Shown: positions 1-8,466 of the stretch, in pieces | Layout of the letters: every line of letters begins with the position of its first letter | How positions within the stretch are numbered: position 1 is the stretch's first letter | From: Azohydromonas aeria | Lineage (GTDB): Bacteria; Pseudomonadota; Gammaproteobacteria; Burkholderiales; Burkholderiaceae_C | Assembly (NCBI RefSeq): GCF_009760915.1 | Contig: NZ_VIDQ01000007.1 | Location: 81,701 to 145,700 of the forward strand | Length of the DNA: 64,000 nt | Direction: 5' to 3' | Program-made: the position numbers and the translations under genes | Notes under the pieces: model-generated | The model's input: the letters and a program-made list of their open reading frames with translations, nothing else | Told to the model about the DNA's origin: nothing | Database searches by the model: none

Positions 1-78
1 GAACTCGGCGCGCCGGCCGACCCCTGGCGCCCGCAGCAGGCGCCGGGGCACGAGCGGGACGGCGCGGCGCTGCACTGA
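1..78 (+). CDS. Possible C-terminal fragment of a gene entering from the left
   Basis: Frame 1 is open from the window edge to a TGA at 76-78 and would encode the last 25 residues of a protein ending GAALH. The fragment is too short to identify. A second forward frame is also open here, so the reading frame is uncertain. A strong hairpin follows at 113-143, which fits a gene end. No function can be assigned. Confidence 0.3.
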   Translation, partial: ELGAPADPWRPQQAPGHERDGAALH

Positions 79-112
79 GGCCCCGCTGACCCGGTGACCC
101 GATCCCTGGAGC

Positions 113-143
113 GGGCCGAGGCTGGAGACCCCGGCCTCGGCCC
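113..143. terminator. GC-rich hairpin between convergent gene ends
   Basis: GGGCCGAGGC at 113-122 and GCCTCGGCCC at 134-143 form a perfect 10-bp stem with an 11-nt loop. It lies between the end of the forward fragment (78) and the end of the minus-strand small ORF (177), so it could stop transcription from both sides. There is no T tract, so intrinsic termination is not certain. Confidence 0.45.
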
Positions 144-146
144 CCG

Positions 147-173
147 CCCCGGCCCCGGCCCCGGCCCCGGCCC
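147..173. repeat. Hexamer repeat (CCCCGG)4
   Basis: Four exact CCCCGG units plus a partial unit lie between the hairpin at 113-143 and the small minus-strand ORF. Such simple repeats are prone to slippage; here it is outside any convincing coding sequence. Confidence 0.7.
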
Positions 174-176
174 GCG

Positions 177-287
177 CTAGCGCGCCGTCCTGGGCACGGG
201 CGGCTGCGGCGTGGGCGGCAGCCGCTCGGGCTGCTCCAGCGGCGAGTCCGGGACGGTGGCGGCAGGCGGGGTCGCTCTCTTCTTCAT
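177..287 (-). CDS. Proline-rich 36-residue ORF, translationally coupled
   Basis: The ATG (287-285) overlaps the TGA (286-284) of the erythromycin-esterase-like gene in an ATGA arrangement, a common sign of translational coupling. The product begins MKKRATPPAAT and ends in a proline-rich tail (PPTPQPPVPRTAR); about a quarter of its residues are Pro. It has no membrane segment or cysteine, and I recognise no family. It could be a real micropeptide or a short non-functional reading frame downstream of the esterase-like gene. The exact overlap is the main reason for calling it. Confidence 0.45.
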   Translation of the reverse strand: MKKRATPPAATVPDSPLEQPERLPPTPQPPVPRTAR

Positions 288-1609
288 GTCGGAACTCCGG
301 TCAGGGCCTGCAGCGCCTCGCACCGGTCCAGGTGCGCCACGGCGTCGAACTGCGCCGGCAGGCAGGCGTGGAAATAGTGGCTCCAGCGCTCGGTGCCGGG
401 CCGGTAGACGGCACCGATGCCGCGCTCCAGTCGCGGCGGCTGCAGTGCCTGGCGCAGGGCCGCCGGGGCGCCGCGCGTCAGCGGCAGCACGAAGTGCCCG
501 AGGCCGCTCTCGTGCAGCAGCCGCTCGACGCTGTCGATGCGCGAGGGCTGCAGCACCATGGGCAGCGCCGGCGCGTCCCAGTCGGGCGCGGCGGCCAGCA
601 GGCCCTCGTGCGCGGTGATGCCCAGCAGGAAGGTTGAATCCGCATCGGCCTGCCCGTCACGCAGCAGCTGCCCGAGGCTGAGCTGGCCGTGCGCGGCCCG
701 GTCGGTGGCGCGGGCGTCGCCGGCCTGCGCGTTGTGCGTCCACACCACGATGCGCGCCGCTCGCCCGTGCTGCACCGCCAGGTGCTCGCGCAACGCCTGC
801 AGCGTGCCGGCCAGGTGCCGGGTGCGCACGTTCCAGCTGTCGGCGCGGCCGGCGAGCAGGCCGCGCCAGTGCGCCTCGCCGTCCCGCAGCGCCAGCGCCT
901 GCCGCGCGGCGAAGAAGCGCTCGTCGGGCACGTCGGCGCCGGCCGAACCCTGGCGTGCCAGGCGCTGCCCGGCATGGCGCGCCCGGTTGGCCAGCAGCGC
1001 CAGGAGCTCGCCTTCGGCGCCGGCTTCCAGGCCAAAAGCCACGGCGTGGCCGGGCGCGGCCACGTGGTGGGTGAAGTCGTCCTGGCAGGCGAAGCGCTCG
1101 CGGGCGCGCCGCGCGGCGGCCGGGTCGGCCTCGTCCAGGTGGCGCAGCAGCGCGTGCCGGGCCTCGCCCGCATCATGGAAGTCGAGCCCGAAGAAGCCCG
1201 CGGGCCGCGCCGCGCCGGCACCCTGTGCCTCGTTCCAGGCGCGCAGCGCCTGCAGCAGCGCCATGGTTTCGGCATTGCGCCAGGTCCAGCCCGGGAAACG
1301 GCCGAATCCGCCGAGTGCCTGCGCCGCCGAGGCGTCGGGCGAGCGGCCGTGCAGCCAGCGGTGCACGCGCAGCGCCGCGCCGGCATCGGCGTCCACGGCG
1401 ACGGCGTCGAAGCCGCGCTCCGTGACCAGCCGCCGCGTGATCTCGGCGCGCAGTTGCTGGCCTTCGCGCGAGCCGGGCGCGGCCGCGCCCAGCACCACGA
1501 CGCGCGCGTCGCCGGCCAGGTCGAGCAGGCCGTCCAGGGCGTGCGGGCCGGTGAGCGGACGCGCGGATTGCCGTATCGCCTGCAAGGCGGCTTCTCGGAA
1601 CTTGGTCAT
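284..1609 (-). CDS. Erythromycin esterase family protein with substituted active site
   Basis: 441 residues starting at ATG 1609 (GGGGAG upstream). Family features are clear: LRAEITRRLVTERGFDAVAV near residues 53-72, GFGRFPGWTWRN near 101-112, FFGLDF near 139-144 and VVWTHNAQAGDARATD near 288-303. In active Ere-type enzymes the first strand ends GEATHG and the later motif reads HNSH or similar. Here these are GAAAPG (41-46) and HNAQ (292-295), and the EAD motif is DAD (73-75). The general base His and several catalytic acids known from EreB are therefore absent. The protein is probably not a macrolide esterase and may be a pseudoenzyme. It overlaps the downstream 36-residue ORF. Confidence 0.8.
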   Translation of the reverse strand: MTKFREAALQAIRQSARPLTGPHALDGLLDLAGDARVVVLGAAAPGSREGQQLRAEITRRLVTERGFDAVAVDADAGAALRVHRWLHGRSPDASAAQALGGFGRFPGWTWRNAETMALLQALRAWNEAQGAGAARPAGFFGLDFHDAGEARHALLRHLDEADPAAARRARERFACQDDFTHHVAAPGHAVAFGLEAGAEGELLALLANRARHAGQRLARQGSAGADVPDERFFAARQALALRDGEAHWRGLLAGRADSWNVRTRHLAGTLQALREHLAVQHGRAARIVVWTHNAQAGDARATDRAAHGQLSLGQLLRDGQADADSTFLLGITAHEGLLAAAPDWDAPALPMVLQPSRIDSVERLLHESGLGHFVLPLTRGAPAALRQALQPPRLERGIGAVYRPGTERWSHYFHACLPAQFDAVAHLDRCEALQALTGVPT

Positions 1610-1852
1610 GGCGGTGCTCCCCGGGCGGTGCGTGCAGGACGGTGCCTGCCGAACCGCGAGCCGGCCCGGCCGCCGTCCCGGCCCGGCTGCGGCAACCGCC
1701 GTTCCCAGCAAGCGCACGGATTGCGGCTGGATCGGGACGGCGCGGCGGCCCGGGGTACCGCCTGAAAGCGGGGCCATGCCGGGACGGGAACTTGCCATGA
1801 CCGGCCAGCCGTCCCGGCCGCCTTCCACCGCATTCCCACCCCCTTGCCCGAC

Positions 1853-2917
1853 ATGCCCGACGCCCCGCCGCCCGCCCTGCGCAGCTTCACCCTGCGCGTG
1901 CTCGTGGTGCTGGCGCTGGGCGCGCTGGCGCTGTTCCTGTGGCGCGTGCTGGACGTGCTGCTGCTGGCCTTCGCCTCGGTGCTGGGGGCGATCCTGCTGC
2001 GCGCGCTGGCCGAGCCGATCGCCCGCCGCGCCGGGGTGTCGCCCAAGGTGGCGCTGGGACTGTCGGTGCTGCTGGTGCTGGCGCTGCTGTCCGGGGCGCT
2101 GGCGCTGTTCGGCGCGGAAGCCGCAGCGCAGCTCACGCAGCTTATCGACCAGTTGCCGGGCGCCTGGAGCGACCTGCGCGGGCTGCTGCAGCACAGCGAG
2201 GTCGGGGCGATGCTGCTGTCCGGGCTGCAGGACGCCGGGCCGGTGCTGGGCCCGCTGCTGCAGCGCGTCACGCAGTTCACGGCCGCCACCGCCGGCGTGC
2301 TGGTGGGGCTGGTGCTGGTGGCCTGCGGCGCGGTGTACATGGCGGCCGACCCGGGCCTGTACCGGCGCGGCCTGCTGAAGCTGTTCCCGCGCGCCGCGCG
2401 CGCGGAGGTCGAGGCCGTGCTCGATGACGGCGGCCAGGCGCTGCGGCTGTGGCTGATGGGACAGCTGGCGATCATGGCCGCGGTCGGCCTGCTCACCGGG
2501 CTGGGGCTGTGGGCGGTGGGCATGCCCGCGCCGCTGGCGCTGGGGCTGATCGCCGGGCTGGCCGAGTTCGTGCCCTACGTCGGCCCGATCGTGGCGGCCG
2601 TGCCCGGCGTGCTGCTGGGCCTGTCGCTGGGCCCGGAGATGGGCCTGTACGCGCTGGCGGTGTACGTGGTGGTGCAGCAGCTCGAAGGCAACGTCATCAC
2701 GCCGCTGGTGGCCAAGCGCATGCTGGAGTTGCCGCCGGCGCTGGTGCTGTTCGCCGTGGTGGCGCTCGGCCTGGTGCTGGGCCCGCTGGGGCTGGTGCTG
2801 GCCGCACCGCTGACGGTGCTGCTGGCCGTGGCCGTGGCGCGGCTGTACGTGCGCGACGCGCTCGACACGCCGGTGCGGGTGCCGGGCGAGGAGCAGGGCG
2901 GAGCCCGTCAGGACTGA
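1853..2917 (+). CDS. AI-2E family (PerM-type) transporter
   Basis: 354 residues from ATG 1853; an in-frame TTG at 1844 is less likely. The layout is that of the AI-2E transporter/PerM family: two hydrophobic segments near the N-terminus (about 15-65), another around 70-90, a soluble middle region, then clustered membrane helices from about 200 to the end. The family signature GLAEFVPYVGPIVAAVPG is present near residues 235-252, followed by EGNVITPLV. Members are predicted permeases; only some export autoinducer-2 or act in Na+/H+ antiport, so the substrate is open. The gene is divergent from the Ere-like gene, with about 240 bp between. Confidence 0.88.
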   Translation: MPDAPPPALRSFTLRVLVVLALGALALFLWRVLDVLLLAFASVLGAILLRALAEPIARRAGVSPKVALGLSVLLVLALLSGALALFGAEAAAQLTQLIDQLPGAWSDLRGLLQHSEVGAMLLSGLQDAGPVLGPLLQRVTQFTAATAGVLVGLVLVACGAVYMAADPGLYRRGLLKLFPRAARAEVEAVLDDGGQALRLWLMGQLAIMAAVGLLTGLGLWAVGMPAPLALGLIAGLAEFVPYVGPIVAAVPGVLLGLSLGPEMGLYALAVYVVVQQLEGNVITPLVAKRMLELPPALVLFAVVALGLVLGPLGLVLAAPLTVLLAVAVARLYVRDALDTPVRVPGEEQGGARQD

Positions 2918-3115
2918 CGCGCCGGCCGGCCCGTGCCGATCCCGGCGACAAAACCGGCACCAATGCCATGTCCAATTTGAAACAAGCGGGGCCATGGATT
3001 TTTTCAGCCCCCAATCGGGGCCGTAACGGGTTCATGGTTTTCGGCGCCGGGTTCTTCGGTATTTAATATTCCCGGGCCGATGGGTCGTCGGTGTCAGCAG
3101 GAGTGCTGAAATGCA

Positions 3116-3949
3116 GTGCCGATGGATATCATGGCGCTGGGTGCCGTTGCGGCGGCATCCGCGAATATGGCCCGCGCCGATGCGACGTTCGACGTGCGAT
3201 TGAAGGATTTCGGCTACCGCCTGATCGACCTGCGCCCGGACGACGGCATTGCGCCGGCGCTGGCCCTGGGTCCCAATTTTTACAATCTGCGCGCGGATGT
3301 CGGCAGCGATTCATGCATGCCGCCCTATTGCAGTGCGCAGGGTTCATATGTCCACAAGGGCGGGCAATTTGACGATGGCGGCAGCCTGTTCCGCGAGGTG
3401 GATTTTCCGTACGCCGAGGCGGCTTTCGGCATTTCCGGCGCCCTGGCCAGCCACAGCCTGGAGATCCACGCGCAGGGCGTGGCGCGGAACACCCGCGCCA
3501 GCCGGGTCTTGAGCAGCCGCGCGACCTTGACCGGCACGCCGGCCTACAGGGTGGCGTTCACGGTGACGCCCTTTACCGAGGTGGTGTGGAGCGGGACGCT
3601 GCTGGTGGACCTGGCCCAGACCCTGGGGCGGCGCGGGGCGCGGGTGGAGGTCGCCGATGCCGAGGGCCGCATGCTGCTCACGGACGAGGCGGGGGAGACG
3701 GTGGAACAGGCGTTCTTCGGCCATTACCTGACCCCGGGCCAGGTGGACCGCCGCAGCGGGATGCAGGATTTCGGATTGGGTTTTGCCAATGCCGGCGCGC
3801 AGTCGCGGCAATTCACCCTGGAAACCCGGTTCGATCTCCAGGGCGAGAGCTTGTTTCCCGTGCCCGAGCCCGGGACGAACTGGCTGATGCTGGGCGGCCT
3901 GGGCCTGCTGGCGGGCGTGGCCGGCGCGCGGCGGCGGGGCTCGGCATGA
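3116..3949 (+). CDS. PEP-CTERM sorting domain protein (paralogue 1 of a tandem pair)
   Basis: 277 residues if the GTG at 3116 is used; ATG 3122 is also possible. The C-terminus has VPEPG, a hydrophobic helix and ARRRGSA, the PEP-CTERM sorting signal recognised by exosortase/EpsH systems. The mature part shares LKDFGYRLIDLRPDDG and VTPFTEVVWSG with the next gene, so the two are paralogues. The N-terminus (MDIMALGAVAAASANMARADA) is signal-like but lacks the usual positive charges. The best ribosome-binding site (GGAG at 3100-3103) is spaced for ATG 3111, which is in a different frame and reads MQCRWISWRW. This suggests a frameshift in the signal peptide or a weak start. Confidence 0.72.
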   Translation: MPMDIMALGAVAAASANMARADATFDVRLKDFGYRLIDLRPDDGIAPALALGPNFYNLRADVGSDSCMPPYCSAQGSYVHKGGQFDDGGSLFREVDFPYAEAAFGISGALASHSLEIHAQGVARNTRASRVLSSRATLTGTPAYRVAFTVTPFTEVVWSGTLLVDLAQTLGRRGARVEVADAEGRMLLTDEAGETVEQAFFGHYLTPGQVDRRSGMQDFGLGFANAGAQSRQFTLETRFDLQGESLFPVPEPGTNWLMLGGLGLLAGVAGARRRGSA

Positions 3950-3987
3950 AAACCGCCCTGAATCATTCGGCCCGCGGGAGAGCCGCC

Positions 3988-4845
3988 ATGAAAACCGGAT
4001 TTCCGCTGCCACTGCTGGCCGCGCTCGTCATGGCGGCGGCCTGGCCCAGCGCGCATGCCGACATATCGGCCCGGGCACGCCTGGACAATTTCGGCTACCG
4101 GCTGGTCGATTTGCGGCCGCGCGACGGCATGGCGCCGGCGCTGCGTTTCGTGCGGGGCGGGGATTCGTCGGCCAGCGTGGGTCTGACCGAAGGCTCGCGC
4201 GAGGAATTCGAAAGTCGTTCCAACGGCCTGTCCAACTTCGCGCCCATGGTGTTGCGGAGCGACCTGCCCGGGCTCCATGCCGAGGCGCGGATGGGCGGCG
4301 TCTTCGGCGCGGGGCCGGGCCGTTTCAGCGCGGTCGCGAGCGGCTTCCTGCGGAGCCGGGCCGCGGAAGACGTGGAGCGCGGCTTCGGCGCCTTGCTGCA
4401 GCCGAGCTTCGAGAGCTATGGCGACGGCCTGTTCGAGGTCACGCCCTTCACCCGGGTCGTGTTCTCCGGGGTCGTGACCACGGACGTACGCCGGACCGTG
4501 GCGGATTCGGCCAGCTTCGTGCAGACCGCGCAGGCCAGCGTGCACCTGACGTACAGCACCCAGCCTGGCTGGAGCGAGCGGCGCGAATACGGCGTGGAGC
4601 TGGCGGGCGGCGCCGAGAGGCACCGGCGCTTGCGCCAGAGCGTGAGCTTCACGTTTGAAAACGCCGGCAGCAGCGTCGGCAACGGCGTCCTGGGCATCCA
4701 GGTCCTCGCCACGGGGCAGGTGTCCCCGGGGCTCATGCCTGGCGCGCTGGCGCCGGTGCCCGAGCCCGCCACGCTGGCGCTGCTGCTGTGCGGACTGGGC
4801 GTGGTGGCCGGGGCGGCCGCACGGGGGCGCCGGCGCGGCGCCTGA
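3988..4845 (+). CDS. PEP-CTERM sorting domain protein (paralogue 2 of a tandem pair)
   Basis: 285 residues. ATG 3988 is chosen because GGGAG lies 7 nt upstream and it gives a normal signal peptide (MKTGFPLPLLAALVMAAAWPSAHA, written here in two parts: MKTGFPLPLLAALVM and AAAWPSAHA). An upstream ATG at 3946 overlaps the previous stop as ATGA. The mature protein repeats LDNFGYRLVDLRPRDGMAPAL and FEVTPFTRVVFSG from its neighbour and ends VPEPATLALLLCGLGVVAG plus an Arg-rich tail, a typical PEP-CTERM. It is expected to be exported and processed by an exosortase not encoded here. The central domain is not recognised. Confidence 0.82.
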   Translation: MKTGFPLPLLAALVMAAAWPSAHADISARARLDNFGYRLVDLRPRDGMAPALRFVRGGDSSASVGLTEGSREEFESRSNGLSNFAPMVLRSDLPGLHAEARMGGVFGAGPGRFSAVASGFLRSRAAEDVERGFGALLQPSFESYGDGLFEVTPFTRVVFSGVVTTDVRRTVADSASFVQTAQASVHLTYSTQPGWSERREYGVELAGGAERHRRLRQSVSFTFENAGSSVGNGVLGIQVLATGQVSPGLMPGALAPVPEPATLALLLCGLGVVAGAAARGRRRGA

Positions 4846-4936
4846 AGCGCCCGCCCGGGCGTGCGCGCCGGGGAGGGCGCGGGGCGTCGCTTATGCTGCG
4901 CCGCCTTTCGTCTCCCGCCTGCCGCGCGCGCCGCCG

Positions 4937-6184
4937 ATGATCCTGAACCACGTCTGGGTTGCCTTCGTCCTCATCGGCTTTCTCGCGGCGCTGGTGCAGC
5001 TGCTGCTCGGCGACACGGGCGTGTTCGGCCGCGTCATGGCCGGCATCTTCGACACCGCCCGGCTCGGCTTCGACATCTCGCTGGGCCTGGTGGGCATCAT
5101 GAGCCTGTGGCTGGGCGTGATGCGCATCGGCGAGCAGGCCGGGCTGATCCGGCTCTTCGCGCGCGCGCTGGCGCCGTTCTTCGAGCGGCTGTTTCCCGAC
5201 ATCCCGCGCGGCCACCCGGCCGGCGGCAGCATCGTCATGAACCTCAGCGCCAACATGCTGGGCCTGGACAACGCGGCCACGCCGCTGGGCCTGAAGGCCA
5301 TGCGCGAGCTGCAGGAGATCAACCCGCGCAAGGACACCGCGAGCAACGCCATGGTGACCTTCCTGGTGCTCAACACCGCGGGCATCACGCTGATCCCCAC
5401 CTCGGTCATCGCGCTGCGCCAGTCCATTGCCATCGAGCAGGGGCTCACCGGCTTCAACGGCGCGGACATCTTCCTGCCTACGCTCATCGCCACCTTCATC
5501 TCCTTCACCGCCGGGCTGCTGGCGGTGGCGGCGTGGCAGCGCATCAATTTGCTGTGCGCGCCGGTGCTCATCTTCTTCGCCGGCTTCGTCGGCTTCACCG
5601 GCGGGCTGTACGCCTGGCTCAGCAGCTACCCGCCGGCGCGCATGGCCGAGCTGGTGGGCTTGCTGGGCAGCGGTGCGGTGGTGAGCGTGATCGCGCTGTT
5701 CGTGGCAGTCGGGGCCTGGCGGCGCATCAATGTGTACGAAACCTTCGTCGAAGGGGCCAAGGAGGGTTTCGATGTGGCGGTGCGGATCATTCCGTACCTG
5801 ATCGCGATCCTGGTGGCGATCTCGATGTTCCGCAGCACCGGCGGGATGGATGCGCTGGTCAACCTCATCGGCCGCGGCGTGGCGGCGCTGGGCCTGGACA
5901 CCGCCTTCGTGCCGGCGCTGCCCGTGGGCCTGATGAAGACGCTCTCGGGCAGCGGCGCGCGTGGCCTGATGGTGGACGTGCTGCGCACCTACGGTGTCGA
6001 TTCGTTCCAGGGCCGGCTGGCCTCGATCATCCAGGGCTCGACGGAAACCACCTTCTACGTGCTGGCGGTGTACTTCGGCAGCGTGGACATCAAGCGCACG
6101 CGCCACGCACTGGCCTGCGGGCTGATCGCGGACGCGGTGGGGCTGGTGGGGGCCATCGGGGTGGCGTACTTGTTCTACCGGTGA
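4937..6184 (+). CDS. SpmA/SpmB-like fused membrane protein (nucleoside recognition domains)
   Basis: 415 residues from ATG 4937. It carries two nucleoside-recognition (Gate) domains: an SpmA-like half (LGVMRIGEQAGLIRLFARAL, then NLSANMLGLDNAATPLGLKAM near 95-115) and an SpmB-like half (YETFVEGAKEGFDVAVRIIPYL near 270-290, then LPVGLMKTLSGSGARGLMVD near 330-350). There are about nine hydrophobic segments. In Bacillus, SpmA and SpmB act in spore core dehydration; in Gram-negative non-sporulators the fusion is common and its role is unknown. It stands alone between the PEP-CTERM pair and the glycogen operon. Confidence 0.85.
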   Translation: MILNHVWVAFVLIGFLAALVQLLLGDTGVFGRVMAGIFDTARLGFDISLGLVGIMSLWLGVMRIGEQAGLIRLFARALAPFFERLFPDIPRGHPAGGSIVMNLSANMLGLDNAATPLGLKAMRELQEINPRKDTASNAMVTFLVLNTAGITLIPTSVIALRQSIAIEQGLTGFNGADIFLPTLIATFISFTAGLLAVAAWQRINLLCAPVLIFFAGFVGFTGGLYAWLSSYPPARMAELVGLLGSGAVVSVIALFVAVGAWRRINVYETFVEGAKEGFDVAVRIIPYLIAILVAISMFRSTGGMDALVNLIGRGVAALGLDTAFVPALPVGLMKTLSGSGARGLMVDVLRTYGVDSFQGRLASIIQGSTETTFYVLAVYFGSVDIKRTRHALACGLIADAVGLVGAIGVAYLFYR

Positions 6185-6276
6185 GGGGTGCGGGTTAGTC
6201 CCGAATCCGGCGGGTAGGATCGACGACGGCCGCCCCGGCCCCTGTCGAAGTACGCGAAGTAGAAGGATTGCCCCCG

Positions 6277-8466
6277 ATGCTCCCCGCCGCCACCGTCCAG
6301 TCCCTGATGCGCGCCGACCATGGCGACCCCTTTGCCGTGCTGGGCCTGCACGGCCCGGACGAGGACGGCGCCTGGTGGTTGCGCGCGCTGCTGCCGGGCG
6401 CGCGGCGCGTGCGGGCGGTCGCGCCGGAGGACGGCGCCGACATCGCCGAGCTGCAGCGCATCGAGGGCAGCGACGTGTTCGAGGCGGCCGTGGCCGGGCC
6501 GCTGGAGCCCTTCGCCTACCGCTGGCGCGTGGACTGGGACGGGCTTGAGGTGGACGTTGACGACCCGTACCGCTTCCCGCCGCTGCTGGGCGAGATCGAC
6601 CTGTGGCTACTGGCCGAAGGCACGCACCTGCGGCCGCACGAGGCGCTGGGGGCGCAGCTGCTCAGCGTTGATGGCGTTGAGGGCGTGCGCTTCGCGGTGT
6701 GGGCGCCCAATGCGCGGCGCGTGTCGGTGGTGGGCGACTTCAACCACTGGGACGGCCGCCGCCACCCGATGCGGCTGCGCCGCGAGGCCGGGGTGTGGGA
6801 ACTCTTCATTCCCGGGCTCGCGGCCGGCGCGCTCTACAAGTTCGAGCTGCTCGACGCGCACGGCCAGGTGGCGCTGCGCGCCGACCCGATGGCCTTCGCG
6901 GCCGAGCTGCGTCCGGGCACGGCCTCGCGCGTGGCCGCGCTGCCGCCGCGCCGGGCCATGGCGCCGGCGCGCGCCGCGGCCAACGGCCTGGATGCGCCCA
7001 TGAGCATCTACGAGGTCCACCTGGGCTCCTGGCGCCGGGGCGAGGGCAACCGCTGGCTCACCTACCGCGAGCTGGCCGGGCAGCTGGTGCCCTATGCGCG
7101 CGAGATGGGCTTCACGCACCTGGAGCTGCTGCCGGTGCACGAGCACCCCTTCGACGGCTCCTGGGGCTACCAGCCCACCGGGCTGTACGCGCCGACCTCG
7201 CGCTTCGGCACGCCCGAGGATTTCGGGGCCTTCGTGGACGCGGCGCATGAGGCCGGGCTGGGCGTGATCCTGGACTGGGTGCCGGGCCACTTCCCGACCG
7301 ACGCCTTCGCGCTGGCGCGCTTCGACGGCACGCACCTGTACGAGCATGCCGATCCGCGCGAGGGCTTCCATCCGGACTGGAACACGCTCATCTACAACTT
7401 CGGCCGCGCCGAGGTGCGCAGCTTCCTGATCGGCAACGCGCTGTACTGGCTGGAGCACTTCGGCATCGACGGGCTGCGCGTCGATGCGGTCGCTTCCATG
7501 CTCTACCGCGACTACAGCCGCGAGGCTGGCCAGTGGCTGCCGAACCGCCACGGCGGGCGCGAGAACCTGGAGGCCATCGACTTCCTGCGCCGCATGAACC
7601 ACGTGGTGGGCACCGAGCGGCCCGGGGCCGTGACCATTGCCGAGGAGTCCACCGCCTGGCCCGGCGTGAGCCGGCCGCCCGGCGGCGACGCGCTGCACGG
7701 GCTGGGCTTCCACTTCAAGTGGAACATGGGCTGGATGCACGACACCCTGGGCTACCTGGGCCGCGAGCCGGTGCACCGCCCCTGGCACCACGACCAGCTG
7801 CGCTTCGGCTTCATGTACGCCTGGAACGAGAATTTCGTCTTGCCGCTGTCGCACGACGAGGTGGTGCACGGGAAACGCTCGCTGATCGGGCGCATGCCCG
7901 GAGACGACTGGCAGCGCTTCGCCACGCTGCGCGCGGGCTACGGCTGGATGTGGGCGCACCCGGGCAAGAAGCTGCTGTTCATGGGCGGCGAGATCGCGCA
8001 GGAGCGCGAGTGGAACTTCGAGAGCAGCCTGGACTGGCACCTGCTGGAGCACGGGCCCAATGCCGCGCTGCACCGCGGCGTGCAGCGCCTGGTGCGCGAC
8101 CTCAACGCGGTGCTGCGCCACTTCCCGGCGCTGCACCGGCGCGACGTGGACCCGGGCGGCTTCGAGTGGATCCGCCACGACGACAAGGCGCACTCGGTGT
8201 TCGCCTTCCAGCGCCGCGACGACGCCGGCGGCGTGATCGTTGCGGTGTCGAACTTCACGCCCGTGGTGCGGCACGGCTGGCGCATCGGCGTGCCGCGGGC
8301 CGGGGCGTGGCGCGAGCTCATCAACACCGACCTGGACGTCTATGGCGGCAGCGGCGTGGCCAGCGGCGTGCGCCATGCCGAGGAGGTGCCCTGGGACGGC
8401 CACGCGCATTCCCTCGTCATCAACGTGCCGCCGCTGGCGACGCTGCTGTGGGCGCCGGCGGAATGA
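6277..8466 (+). CDS. glgB: 1,4-alpha-glucan branching enzyme GlgB
   Basis: 729 residues, the usual GlgB length. ATG 6277 follows AGAAGGA by 9 nt. It makes alpha-1,6 branches in glycogen by cutting and transferring alpha-1,4 chains. It has an N-terminal carbohydrate-binding module (about 20-220, with [20 protein letters not shown]), then a GH13 catalytic barrel. The nucleophile is Asp403 in [10 protein letters not shown], the acid/base Glu456 in AEES, and the transition-state Asp lies in [10 protein letters not shown]. These positions match E. coli D405/E458 closely. First gene of the glycogen operon; its stop overlaps the glgX start (ATGA). Confidence 0.97.
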   Translation: MLPAATVQSLMRADHGDPFAVLGLHGPDEDGAWWLRALLPGARRVRAVAPEDGADIAELQRIEGSDVFEAAVAGPLEPFAYRWRVDWDGLEVDVDDPYRFPPLLGEIDLWLLAEGTHLRPHEALGAQLLSVDGVEGVRFAVWAPNARRVSVVGDFNHWDGRRHPMRLRREAGVWELFIPGLAAGALYKFELLDAHGQVALRADPMAFAAELRPGTASRVAALPPRRAMAPARAAANGLDAPMSIYEVHLGSWRRGEGNRWLTYRELAGQLVPYAREMGFTHLELLPVHEHPFDGSWGYQPTGLYAPTSRFGTPEDFGAFVDAAHEAGLGVILDWVPGHFPTDAFALARFDGTHLYEHADPREGFHPDWNTLIYNFGRAEVRSFLIGNALYWLEHFGIDGLRVDAVASMLYRDYSREAGQWLPNRHGGRENLEAIDFLRRMNHVVGTERPGAVTIAEESTAWPGVSRPPGGDALHGLGFHFKWNMGWMHDTLGYLGREPVHRPWHHDQLRFGFMYAWNENFVLPLSHDEVVHGKRSLIGRMPGDDWQRFATLRAGYGWMWAHPGKKLLFMGGEIAQEREWNFESSLDWHLLEHGPNAALHRGVQRLVRDLNAVLRHFPALHRRDVDPGGFEWIRHDDKAHSVFAFQRRDDAGGVIVAVSNFTPVVRHGWRIGVPRAGAWRELINTDLDVYGGSGVASGVRHAEEVPWDGHAHSLVINVPPLATLLWAPAE

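Noticed and set aside
1610..2995. Long minus-strand extension upstream of the Ere-like gene (frame open to 2995)
   Set aside because: The extension is His/Gln/Arg-rich antisense shadow of the AI-2E transporter gene; the protein family starts at the ATG at 1609.
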